From Methanoregula sp. UBA64 (GTDB taxonomy: Archaea > Halobacteriota > Methanomicrobia > Methanomicrobiales > Methanospirillaceae), in assembly GCF_002502735.1 (NCBI RefSeq), contig NZ_DAQC01000008.1, positions 62,001-126,000 of the forward strand: 64,000 bases of DNA. The letters run 5' to 3'. The translations under genes and the position numbers were made by a program. Below are positions 35,341 to 42,878 of this stretch, piece by piece (position 1 is the stretch's first letter; each line of letters starts with the position of its first letter). The notes beneath the pieces were generated by a model. It was not told where the DNA came from. It ran no database searches and worked only from the letters and a program-made list of their open reading frames with translations.

Positions 35341-35733
35341 TCACAGGAGAGCCGGCACAAAGAATGCGACCAGCAGGAGATCCTCGTTGCCGGCCCTGAC
35401 CGCGTGGGGGACATCTGGCGGGGTTGCACAGGACTGGCCGGCCGTAACGGGAATCTCCTTGTCCCCAAGAACGATCGTGCCGCTGCCGCGGAGGATCGTG
35501 TTCCACTCCCACGGGCCATCGTGGGTGTGGTTTGCCACTGCACACCCTTTTGCGATCCGGACAAGATGGTAGCTGAACTTCCCGCCGGTCTCCCGGCCCG
35601 TTGCCAGGTCTTTTAGGAAGACCCCCTCCGATCCCGGCGGGGCACGCCAGGGCCGGTCGGCGGCATCGGTCGTACAGCCGGGAAAGATCACGGTACCCGA
35701 TTCAAAGCGTGCGGAAAGGTCGGAAGGATCCAT
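35341..35733 (-). CDS. Single-domain cupin protein
   Basis: A 130-residue protein with the two cupin motifs: VANHTHDGPWEWNTILRGSG and a second with PPDVPHAVRAG. The first motif's Glu is embedded in PWEWN. It is likely a metal-binding enzyme or ligand sensor of the RmlC fold; the substrate cannot be told. It lies between the methyltransferase-like gene and the MFS transporter, all on the minus strand. Confidence 0.87.
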   Translation of the reverse strand: MDPSDLSARFESGTVIFPGCTTDAADRPWRAPPGSEGVFLKDLATGRETGGKFSYHLVRIAKGCAVANHTHDGPWEWNTILRGSGTIVLGDKEIPVTAGQSCATPPDVPHAVRAGNEDLLLVAFFVPALL

Positions 35734-35783
35734 ACCCGTTCATTGTTATCCGATCCGCAATAAAGGCGGGCATGAAAAAAAGA

Positions 35784-37229
35784 TCAGATGGCAAGAAGCG
35801 CCCCGTCATCATCCAACGGCGGAGCCCGTGCATGGACGGCAAACATCAGCACGATGCCGATCGCTTCAAGGACCATGCAGAAGAAGAACGCAGCGTCGAA
35901 TGCGCTGGCAAGTTCGGCGGGTGCAAGGGCATGGGCCGAGTACTCGGCAAGCTTCGGGCCCGCGGCTATCGTGGCAACGAGCATGACGCACGCGACCCCG
36001 AGCGACGAACCGAGGTTGGTCATGACCTTGACAAGCCCGCTCGTGGATCCCCGGTCCTTTGCCGGGCACTCGCCCATCACGGCGCTGTTTAACGGCGAGA
36101 ACGCGATACCCGTCCCGGCGCCGAGAAGGAACAGGTAGATGCAGACATGGCCCACGCTGGTCCGGTCCGAGAGGGTGGAAAGGAAGAAGAGCGCTGCCGT
36201 GCAGAGGGCAAAGCCGAGGAGGATCGGCCGTTTTGTCCCGATCACGTCCGAGATCTTTCCCGAGATCGGGGCGGTGATGATCATGCCCACGGGAAGGGCA
36301 AGGAGGATCGTGCCGGCGGTGTCGGTCGGGATCCTTTTTACGATCTCCAGGTAGAACGGCATAATCACCATCACGCCGGCCATCGCCATCTGGATCAGCA
36401 AAATGCAGGTGTTCTGGACTGCGTAGCCCCGCCCGGCAAAGAGCGAGAGGTTCACGAGCGGTTCCTTTGACCGGCGCTCCATGACCACAAAGAGGCACCA
36501 GGATAGTGCCGAGACGACAAGGGCCGCGACGCCCTTGAGCGGATCGGTGCCCTGCAGCGTGGTCAGGCCGTAGATGAGTGCCCCCAGCGCAATAAAGACG
36601 GCAACGATCCCGCCGGTATCCATCCGGGCCGACGGCGCGACCGCATCGTGGCGCGGGATCACTTTGAGGCCGAGCAGGATGGCAGCGATCCCGACCGGGA
36701 GATTGACAAAGAAGATGTACTGCCACGAGAACGTGCTCGTGAGAAACCCGCCCACCACCGGGCCAAGGGCAGCGCCAAGCATCGTAAACATCGCCACGAT
36801 CCCGAGCGCCTGGCCCCGCAGGGAGGCGGAGAGGTACGAGGTGACCATGACCGCACCGAGCGCTGCGATAGCGGCACCGCCGATGGCCTGGATCATCCGC
36901 GAGACTATCAGGACCATTAAGGTCGGCGAGAGCCCGCAGAGGAGCGAGCCCGCGGTAAAGAGGGCAAAGCCGCCCAAAAACACGCCGCGGTAGCCCCGCA
37001 TGTCCCCGAGACGCGAGGCGGCAAGGAGCAGGCTCACAAGGATGATGAGGTACGCGTTGAGCACCCACGATACTGCGACCGTGGATACTTCGAAAAACTT
37101 TGCAATGTCGGGAAGGGCGATGTTGACGATCGTTGCATCGAGGCCGGCCATAAACGAGCCCAGCGCAACCACGATGACGATCAAAAGGTCCTTTGCCGAC
37201 ATCCTGGCCGGCGCCTGCGGTGCGGTCAT
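35784..37229 (-). CDS. MFS multidrug exporter, DHA2 (EmrB/QacA) family
   Basis: A 481-residue protein with 14 predicted membrane segments. The family signatures are FMAGLDATIVNIALPDIAKF (motif D1, segment 1), SRLGDMRGYRGVFLGG (motif A, loop 2-3) and the MLGAALGPVVGGFL motif C in segment 5. It exports drugs or lipids using the proton gradient. No regulator gene is adjacent. A normal-length, intact gene. Confidence 0.94.
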   Translation of the reverse strand: MTAPQAPARMSAKDLLIVIVVALGSFMAGLDATIVNIALPDIAKFFEVSTVAVSWVLNAYLIILVSLLLAASRLGDMRGYRGVFLGGFALFTAGSLLCGLSPTLMVLIVSRMIQAIGGAAIAALGAVMVTSYLSASLRGQALGIVAMFTMLGAALGPVVGGFLTSTFSWQYIFFVNLPVGIAAILLGLKVIPRHDAVAPSARMDTGGIVAVFIALGALIYGLTTLQGTDPLKGVAALVVSALSWCLFVVMERRSKEPLVNLSLFAGRGYAVQNTCILLIQMAMAGVMVIMPFYLEIVKRIPTDTAGTILLALPVGMIITAPISGKISDVIGTKRPILLGFALCTAALFFLSTLSDRTSVGHVCIYLFLLGAGTGIAFSPLNSAVMGECPAKDRGSTSGLVKVMTNLGSSLGVACVMLVATIAAGPKLAEYSAHALAPAELASAFDAAFFFCMVLEAIGIVLMFAVHARAPPLDDDGALLAI

Positions 37230-37353
37230 TCGGGATCACTTCAGTTTAGAGGGTAATTCGTTTTCCTGCTGATAAACGTTTCAGGGACCCCCGGCAGGGC
37301 ATCCAGGAATTTTTTTATCTGTGCGGGCAGGATGTCTATCCGGGGACTGATGT

Positions 37354-37902
37354 ATGACTGATCCATGCGATCCAAAAACGACCGGCACGGTCTCGTTCAA
37401 ATCCGTTGCCCGGATCTACGACAGCGACGATACGTCGCCCGAGGCGCACCGCGACCTCGCGGACACGGCCGAGAGCCGGATCCTCCACGCGGCCCTTGCC
37501 GTTCCAAAAGGGCGGCATGCCGATATCTTCGACCGGCTGGAGATCGTGGTGCCGGACCTTGCACCGGGAGAGGACGCGGCAGTAGTCTCTGCCATCCGCG
37601 AACATTTCCTGCGCCGGGCCGGCGAGGTCAGGGACCAGACCCGGCTCACGGTCAGGACCGGCCTGCGGGAATGCCGGCTCACGGTCGCGGTCTGCGTTCC
37701 CTCGTTTATCGGGATCGGGATCTGTTCGCAGTTCAAGGGCGACCCGCTCATTGAAATTCTTGCAAACGTGCTTGTGATCTTCTGCTGGGTCACGATCTGG
37801 CAGCCGTTCCAGTCCCTTGTCTTCGACCGCTGGACACAGAAGGTGACCGCACAGATCTACCAGAAGATAGCAGGGATGCCCATCGAAGTCCGGGCCGGAT
37901 AA
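37354..37902 (+). CDS. Hypothetical protein with a C-terminal membrane hairpin
   Basis: A 182-residue protein. The first 120 residues are soluble, acidic and mostly helical; residues about 118-165 contain two hydrophobic segments (LTVAVCVPSFIGIGICS and IEILANVLVIFCWVTIW). I do not recognise a family. It stands alone between the divergent MFS gene and the convergent DedA gene. Codon use is like that of its neighbours, so it is likely a native gene. Confidence 0.75.
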   Translation: MTDPCDPKTTGTVSFKSVARIYDSDDTSPEAHRDLADTAESRILHAALAVPKGRHADIFDRLEIVVPDLAPGEDAAVVSAIREHFLRRAGEVRDQTRLTVRTGLRECRLTVAVCVPSFIGIGICSQFKGDPLIEILANVLVIFCWVTIWQPFQSLVFDRWTQKVTAQIYQKIAGMPIEVRAG

Positions 37903-37919
37903 AAAAAGAAAAAAAAATT
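37903..37919 (-). terminator. A/T run between converging genes
   Basis: A plus-strand A-rich run, giving oligo-T on the minus strand 10-26 nt after the DedA stop; it probably terminates DedA transcripts. Confidence 0.45.
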
Positions 37920-37928
37920 ACGCGGAAA

Positions 37929-38609
37929 TTATCCTTCCTTCTTTTCCTTTTCTTCCGTCTTTTCCCGCCCCTTCCACATTGCGGCAATGATGGTCGCAAA
38001 GATCGAGACAAGGGCAAGCATCGAGACCGCGATGATCGCGTACACGATCAGGGCGAAATTGTCTTTTACGATCGGAAGATTCCCCACGAAGTACCCGACC
38101 GAGAGGAAAAGCCCCGTCCAGAGCACGCCGCCGAGTGCATTGTAGCCTAAAAACCATGAGTACCGCATCCGTCCGACACCGGCCAGGAACGGCGCGAAGG
38201 TCCGGATAAACGGCATGAACCGGGCGATAACAATCGTAAACCCGCCGTACTTCTCGAAGTAGCGGTGGGTCTCGTCGATGTGCTCCTGCTTGACCGGGCA
38301 GTACTTCCACTTGAGCAGTTTCATCTCGAAGGTGTAGCCGATCCAGTAGTTGCAGGTGTCGCCGAGAATGGCCGCGAGCATCAGCGTCACGAGCAGAATC
38401 CAGATGTTGAGCAGGCCGGCCGCTGCCAGGGCTCCCGCGATAAAGAGGAGCGAGTCGCCCGGCAGGTACGGCGTGATGACAAGCCCGGTCTCCAAAAATA
38501 TGATGAGGAAGAGGATGACGTACGTCCAGAGCCCGTACTGCTGGAGGATGATGGGGAGGTACTTGTCGAAATGTAAAATAACGTCGATGATATTGAACGG
38601 GAGGTCCAT
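37929..38609 (-). CDS. DedA family membrane protein
   Basis: A 226-residue polytopic protein with the VTT/SNARE-associated domain: FLETGLVITPYLPGDSLLFI, ILGDTCNYWIGY and the key FTIVIARFMPFIRTFAPFLAGVG segment (with two arginines). DedA proteins are thought to flip polyprenyl-phosphate or phospholipids and keep the proton gradient. Its start lies 55 nt downstream of the end of the zinc-ribbon gene 38665-38964, so it may be the last gene of that operon. Confidence 0.92.
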   Translation of the reverse strand: MDLPFNIIDVILHFDKYLPIILQQYGLWTYVILFLIIFLETGLVITPYLPGDSLLFIAGALAAAGLLNIWILLVTLMLAAILGDTCNYWIGYTFEMKLLKWKYCPVKQEHIDETHRYFEKYGGFTIVIARFMPFIRTFAPFLAGVGRMRYSWFLGYNALGGVLWTGLFLSVGYFVGNLPIVKDNFALIVYAIIAVSMLALVSIFATIIAAMWKGREKTEEKEKKEG

Positions 38610-38664
38610 GTACCGGATCTATTGGAACGGGCGCGATAAATGGCTTGGGGCACGAAAAAAAGGT

Positions 38665-38964
38665 TCACTCTTTTTTGAGTGAGTGTATTTTAATGAGCCC
38701 TGCGCAGGATTTGCAGGTATAATACTCGTCCTTCCAGCACGAATCGCAGGCCCAGCGCCCGCAGAGCACGCACTGGCGGAGCCCCGAGATCGGGTGGGGC
38801 GTGTTGCAGAGGTCGCACATATACTGCGCGAAGCTGCCGGGATCTTTTACCGGCGGCTCGCCCTGCTTCTTCATCACCGGGATCTCGGCTTTTAACTCCC
38901 CGAGGATCGAAGGCTCCTTACTTTTTGGCGCTTTTGCCGGCCAGTTCTTTTTCCAGAGTGTCAA
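38665..38964 (-). CDS. Small zinc-ribbon protein, last member of a six-gene operon
   Basis: A 99-residue protein with four CxxC knuckles: CDLCN, CVLCGRWACDSC and CKSC, enough for two zinc sites as in a B-box or RING-like fold. The start is a TTG (MTLWKKNWP) with a GGAGG site 6 nt upstream, which makes it overlap the preceding coiled-coil gene by 47 nt; a start near 38874 (ATG) would remove the overlap but lacks a ribosome site. Likely an adaptor of the membrane coiled-coil complex encoded upstream. Function unknown. Confidence 0.75.
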   Translation of the reverse strand: MTLWKKNWPAKAPKSKEPSILGELKAEIPVMKKQGEPPVKDPGSFAQYMCDLCNTPHPISGLRQCVLCGRWACDSCWKDEYYTCKSCAGLIKIHSLKKE

Positions 38965-39271
38965 GGCGTGCCTCCAGGGACGACAGCGCGGTCTGCATGC
39001 CGGCCTGCGAATTTTTCAAATCCGCAAGCCGGGCCTCTTCCTGCCCGAGCGCCGGCTCTTTATCCTCGGTATATTTGCCGAGCCGGGAGTGGGAGACGAG
39101 TTCCCATTCCTGCACCATACTCTCGAAACGCCGGTCAAGGTACTCGTCCACCCGGCTCTCCACCGGGCTCGAAAGGGAGACGTTCCCCTTCTGGCCTTTG
39201 AAATAATAATAGACGAGGAAGATGAGGGCACAGAGGATCAGGACGAGGAGAATGAACGTAAAGAGATCCAT
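38918..39271 (-). CDS. Membrane-anchored coiled-coil protein of the EWDL-repeat family
   Basis: A 117-residue protein: one N-terminal membrane segment (FTFILLVLILCALIFLVYYYF), then VDEYLDRRFESMVQEWELVS, and a C-terminal coiled coil (LADLKNSQAGMQTALSSLEA and following). The middle block is shared with the two genes upstream (39275 and 39493), where it reads Y-V/F-DRR-M/F-x-A-I-M/I-EEWDL. So it is a membrane-fixed version of a tandemly duplicated unit. No known family recognised. Confidence 0.75.
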   Translation of the reverse strand: MDLFTFILLVLILCALIFLVYYYFKGQKGNVSLSSPVESRVDEYLDRRFESMVQEWELVSHSRLGKYTEDKEPALGQEEARLADLKNSQAGMQTALSSLEARLDTLEKELAGKSAKK

Positions 39272-39274
39272 AAT

Positions 39275-39496
39275 TTAGCGCCTCCCCTTAAGGACCGCTG
39301 CACGGCGTTCGAGCTCCGAGAGTTTCTCTGCTGCGGACTTGTCGAATGCCTTCTGCCGCGGGATCTCCTCTTCGATCGCTGCAAGCCGCCGGGTATAGTC
39401 CCCGAGATCGGGCTTTGTGGCAAGGTCCCACTCCTCCATGATCGCCGCCATGCGCCGGTCAACGTAGGCGTCCATGTACCGGTCCATGCCGATCAT
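39275..39496 (-). CDS. Small coiled-coil protein of the EWDL-repeat family
   Basis: A 73-residue protein consisting almost only of MDAYVDRRMAAIMEEWDLAT followed by a charged coiled coil (DYTRRLAAIEEEI ... LSELERRAAVLKG). Its ATG overlaps the stop of the upstream paralogue (ATGA). The open frame continues upstream in a different reading of the paralogue, which I disregard. It likely heterodimerises with the products of 38918-39271 and 39493-39810. Confidence 0.72.
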   Translation of the reverse strand: MIGMDRYMDAYVDRRMAAIMEEWDLATKPDLGDYTRRLAAIEEEIPRQKAFDKSAAEKLSELERRAAVLKGRR

Positions 39497-39810
39497 GATG
39501 ACTTCTCCAGGGTTGATACGAGTTCGTCGAGCTTTTCGGTCCGTGCCTCGAGTGCAGCCCGTTCCGCATAGATCCCGGAGATCGCGCTTGTCACGCGTTC
39601 GAGGCGCTTGTCGAGGCGCACGAGATCGGACTCGGTCACCAGATCCCATTCCTCGATGATCGCAGAGAAGCGGCGGTCGAAGTAGGCATCGAGCGACTTG
39701 TCGAACGTGGGCACGCGGGACTCGATCGCCCCGGGGATCTCCGCGAACCGGTCCCAGAACGATCCGTCCGTGCTGTTCATCTCACCGTTTTTTAAAATTA
39801 CCTCGCTCAT
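39493..39810 (-). CDS. Coiled-coil protein of the EWDL-repeat family
   Basis: A 105-residue soluble protein: a 35-residue acidic head, the block LDAYFDRRFSAIIEEWDLVT, and a coiled coil ending DELVSTLEKSS. Paralogue of the next two genes in the operon. It overlaps the next gene by 4 nt and follows the membrane coiled-coil gene with a 1-nt gap. No known family recognised. Confidence 0.75.
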   Translation of the reverse strand: MSEVILKNGEMNSTDGSFWDRFAEIPGAIESRVPTFDKSLDAYFDRRFSAIIEEWDLVTESDLVRLDKRLERVTSAISGIYAERAALEARTEKLDELVSTLEKSS

Positions 39811-39811
39811 C

Positions 39812-40225
39812 TCATTTCACCTTCTTTTCCTGTGTCGAGAGATTCTCAAGCATCCCGTCGAGCTTCTTTGCCTTCACGATATCTTCGAGCTTGGTGAGGC
39901 GCTTGTCAAGGAGGTTCTCCTTTGCAAAGTTATTGGTCTCGATGGTTCGGATCTCGTCCTCCACGCTCCGGATCTCCGCGATCTGCTCGGGCGAGAACCG
40001 GGTGAACGGGAAGAACTTTGCCGCCTCGTGTTGCTGGAGCAGCTTGAGCTTGTCCTTTTCCAGGTCGAGCTCAACCTTGCGGTTGGCAGTCTTCATGAGC
40101 CGGACCTCGCGGATCATGAGAAAGATCACGATCATGCCGAGGATGATGAAGATCCCGATAAAGACCATGTCGGAGATCCCGGAGAAGACCGGGACAGTCG
40201 CTGCTGCGGCTTCCTCTGCGGCCAT
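39812..40225 (-). CDS. Membrane-anchored coiled-coil protein
   Basis: A 137-residue protein with one membrane segment near the start (MVFIGIFIILGMIVIFLMI, residues about 20-38) and a long cytoplasmic coiled coil (VELDLEKDKLKLLQQHEA and IAEIRSVEDEIRTIE). It lacks the EWDL block of the next three genes but has the same single-anchor design as 38918-39271. It lies 1 nt from both neighbours, so strict cotranslation is likely. Confidence 0.75.
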   Translation of the reverse strand: MAAEEAAAATVPVFSGISDMVFIGIFIILGMIVIFLMIREVRLMKTANRKVELDLEKDKLKLLQQHEAAKFFPFTRFSPEQIAEIRSVEDEIRTIETNNFAKENLLDKRLTKLEDIVKAKKLDGMLENLSTQEKKVK

Positions 40226-40226
40226 T

Positions 40227-40682
40227 TCAGAGCTCGTCTCCTTTGCCGGTCGCGTCCTTGATCGTCTTCTTCACTTTTTTGGTGGTGTCCTCTGCTGCCT
40301 TGCTGATACTTGCCGAGGCCTGCCCGGTCTGCTTCTTGACCTCGGTCCCGACCTTTTTGGCCTGTTCGGAAACGGTGGTCTTTGCATCTGTGGCGGCTTT
40401 CGAGAGCTTCTCATTTAAGGGCACGGTCCTTTTCACGGAAACCTTGTCGCCATCAGCAAGGCCGAGCGCTGCAAGATCTTCGGCGCTGACGCGCACCTGT
40501 CCCTCAGGAACCTGGGTGTCGGCAATGACCGTTACCGTCACGGTCTTTTTGGTGGCTGCATTCACCAGGTCTACGTGTTCGCCGTCCTTGATCTGCAACC
40601 CGGTAAGATGCGCGACATTGATCCGCACCCGCCCGAGGCTCGGGAACGCCCGCTTTTTTGCAATGAGAATAACATCCTGCAT
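40227..40682 (-). CDS. Double-psi-barrel-like protein with helical tail, first gene of the coiled-coil operon
   Basis: A 151-residue protein. Residues 1-85 (IAKKRAFPSLGRVRINVAHL, GLQIKDGEHVDLVNA, LAALGLADGDKVSVKRTVP) resemble the N-terminal barrel of Cdc48/VAT or AbrB-like swapped barrels: two similar halves each ending in a (D)G(D/E)xVxL/V strand. Residues 90-151 are Ala/Lys/Thr-rich helix with a repeating pattern (SKAATDAKTTVSEQAKKVGT), like LEA or apolipoprotein-type amphipathic repeats. No ATPase module follows, so it is a barrel adaptor without its engine. First gene of the operon running to 38665. Confidence 0.75.
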   Translation of the reverse strand: MQDVILIAKKRAFPSLGRVRINVAHLTGLQIKDGEHVDLVNAATKKTVTVTVIADTQVPEGQVRVSAEDLAALGLADGDKVSVKRTVPLNEKLSKAATDAKTTVSEQAKKVGTEVKKQTGQASASISKAAEDTTKKVKKTIKDATGKGDEL

Positions 40683-40821
40683 AGACGAGTAACGACCGTA
40701 AAAGAGTAAATATCTTTCTGACGCAGAGACGGGTGGCGCAGCCCCCCTTTTTAAATAAAAGGCTGTTTAATGTGCCTTGGGCGCCAATACCATCCGGAAA
40801 ACAAACGGACTTCTGATTGTT

Positions 40822-41760
40822 ATGAAACACCAGTGCGATGAACCGGTCTCCCAGATGCATGTCCGGGCCGGCATGACGGTCGGCGAACTTGTCGAGGCAA
40901 TGGGCAAAGCCGGCGCATACAACGGCGGCTCGCTGTACCATGCAGCACACATCTACGAGCAGATGTTAAACGACAAGGAGACAACGAAATTCTTCGGGCT
41001 TGCCGGGGCAATGGTCCCGGCCGGCATGGGCGGGATCGTCTCCGACCTTATCCGCGACGGTCACATCGACATCCTCGTCTCGACCGGCGCCAACCTCACC
41101 CACGATATCATCGAGGCGATCGGCTGCCACCATTTCCACGGCACTGCGTTCTGTAACGACGTCGAGCTCCGGCACGACGAGATCAACCGGATCTACGATG
41201 TCTATCTCCCAAACGAAGCTTTCGAGCACTTCGAGGAGTTCATGCAGAAGGTGTACGGCGAACTCGAACCGGGCAGCAAGATCTCGATCTCCGGGCTCCT
41301 CCGGCACATCGGCCTGCACTTAAAGACCGGTATCCTCGCAACCGCTGCACAGAAAGGGATCCCGGTGTACTGCCCGGCCATCCAGGACTCGATGGTCGGC
41401 CTCCAGTACTGGCTCTTCTCGCAGACCAACAAGGTGACGGTCGATGCCTTTGCCGATATGCCGGCGCTCCTTGACACCTGCTTTACCACCAAAAAAGCCG
41501 GGGCCCTCCTTGTCGGCGGCGGCGTGCCGAAAAACTTCATCCTCCAGAGCATGCTCATGACCCCGAACGGGTTCACCTACGCGATCCAGCTGACCGGCGA
41601 CCGGCCGGACCTTGGCGGGCTCTCGGGCGCAACCCTGGACGAAGCCCGCTCGTGGGGCAAGATCACCGAGGAGGCGCAGGCCGTGACCGTGTACGGCGAC
41701 GCCACCATCACGCTGCCGGTCCTTGTGGCGGCAGTCCGGGAGCGGTTAAGCCATGCCTGA
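40822..41760 (+). CDS. dys: Deoxyhypusine synthase
   Basis: A 312-residue enzyme that moves the aminobutyl group of spermidine to a lysine of aIF5A, the first step of hypusine formation. TGANLTHDIIEAIG gives NAD-binding residues, and the active-site Lys is in LLVGGGVPKNFILQ near residue 250. The ATG at 40822 is preferred; an upstream TTG at 40777 is weaker. A TATA-like TTTTTAAATA lies near 40750. It overlaps pyrF by 8 nt, linking them in one operon. Confidence 0.93.
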   Translation: MKHQCDEPVSQMHVRAGMTVGELVEAMGKAGAYNGGSLYHAAHIYEQMLNDKETTKFFGLAGAMVPAGMGGIVSDLIRDGHIDILVSTGANLTHDIIEAIGCHHFHGTAFCNDVELRHDEINRIYDVYLPNEAFEHFEEFMQKVYGELEPGSKISISGLLRHIGLHLKTGILATAAQKGIPVYCPAIQDSMVGLQYWLFSQTNKVTVDAFADMPALLDTCFTTKKAGALLVGGGVPKNFILQSMLMTPNGFTYAIQLTGDRPDLGGLSGATLDEARSWGKITEEAQAVTVYGDATITLPVLVAAVRERLSHA

Positions 41761-42400
41761 ACTGATCCTCGCGCTGGACGTAACGGAAAAGAAAAAGGCG
41801 CTCGAAATTGCGCACGCCTGCGCACCGTACCTCGACGCGATCAAGATCGGCTATCCCCTTGCCCTCTCGGCCGGGCTCTCGATTGCCAGCGAACTGGGAA
41901 AAGAGGGCCTCCCGCTGATCGCGGACTTCAAGGTCGCCGATATCCCCAACACGAACACGCTCATCTGCGACCAGGTTTTCGAGGCAGGATTCTCCGGCAT
42001 CATCTGCCAGGGATTCTGCGGCATGGACTCGGTCAAGGCCTGCGTTGCCTCGGCCCGGGCCCACAAGGGCGCCTGCTACGTGGTAGCGGAGATGAGCCAC
42101 CCGGGCGGGAAAGAATTTTTCACCGGCGGGATCCCGGAACAGATCGCGGCAAACGCCGTGATCGCGGGAGCCGACGGGATCATTGCCCCGGCAACCCGGC
42201 CGGACCGGGTCAGGGTCCTGCGGGGCTTTGTGGGCAAAAAGAAGATCCTCTCGCCCGGTATCGGAACGCAGGGGGGGGACGCGGACGCAGTCGCCACCCT
42301 TGTGGACGGCATCATCGTGGGCCGCTCGATCTACGAAGCCAAAGACCCGGCCGCTGCCGCGCAGTCCTATGCGCACCTCCGCCGGGATAAAAAACAATAA
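41753..42400 (+). CDS. pyrF: Orotidine 5'-phosphate decarboxylase
   Basis: A 215-residue TIM-barrel enzyme for the last step of UMP synthesis. The catalytic D-K-D array is in ADFKVADIPNTN (near residues 62-73); the phosphate-binding end is SPGIGTQGGDADA followed by GIIVGRSIYEA. Normal archaeal length. It overlaps the dys gene at its start. Confidence 0.96.
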   Translation: MPELILALDVTEKKKALEIAHACAPYLDAIKIGYPLALSAGLSIASELGKEGLPLIADFKVADIPNTNTLICDQVFEAGFSGIICQGFCGMDSVKACVASARAHKGACYVVAEMSHPGGKEFFTGGIPEQIAANAVIAGADGIIAPATRPDRVRVLRGFVGKKKILSPGIGTQGGDADAVATLVDGIIVGRSIYEAKDPAAAAQSYAHLRRDKKQ

Positions 42401-42515
42401 TCCTGCCGTTTTTAATGCGCCGATTGCCCGGTGCGCGCAAGAGCGTACCGGAAATCAAATATTACCTTCAGGGCACGGCCTGAAAATTTATTAACAGGCT
42501 GCGAGATGTAGTAGT

Positions 42516-42878
42516 ATGGATTGGAGTGCAGAGCAGCGGAAATTATCGGAAAAATACGGCAAACTTGAAGATATTCCCGAAATGGAGCGGAAATACAAGT
42601 GCCACACCTGCCACATGATCGTGGACCAGAACCCGTGCCCGAACTGCGGCGAGACGAAACTGGAGATCATGTGCCCGCTCGACAACTGCCACTGCAGCCA
42701 CGATATGGTCTCGGGGATCGAGTACTGCCCGCTCTGCGGTAAACCGGTCTGCCCCGAATGCGGTTCCCACGATGTCGTCCAGATCAGCCGGGTGACCGGC
42801 TACCTCCAGGACGTCTCCGGCTGGAACGCGGGAAAACAGCAGGAACTCAAAGACCGGACCAGATACTCCGTTGCATGA
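42516..42878 (+). CDS. Stand-alone NrdD-like glycyl-radical C-terminal domain with zinc fingers
   Basis: A 120-residue protein. Cysteine pairs CHTCH, CPNCG, CPLCG and CPECG build zinc sites, and the end ISRVTGYLQDVSGWNAGKQQ matches the C-terminus of anaerobic ribonucleotide reductase NrdD, including the radical-bearing Gly in RVTGYL and the following WNAGKQQE. The large catalytic barrel is absent, and no nrdD or nrdG gene is in the window. It might repair or replace the radical domain of NrdD, as autonomous cofactor GrcA does for pyruvate formate-lyase, or be an independent zinc protein. It overlaps cbiZ by 4 nt. Confidence 0.8.
   Translation: MDWSAEQRKLSEKYGKLEDIPEMERKYKCHTCHMIVDQNPCPNCGETKLEIMCPLDNCHCSHDMVSGIEYCPLCGKPVCPECGSHDVVQISRVTGYLQDVSGWNAGKQQELKDRTRYSVA

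Noticed and set aside
34084..35616. A frame of about 510 codons on the plus strand
   Set aside because: Antisense to the methyltransferase-like gene and cupin gene; Arg/Pro/Gly-rich translation.
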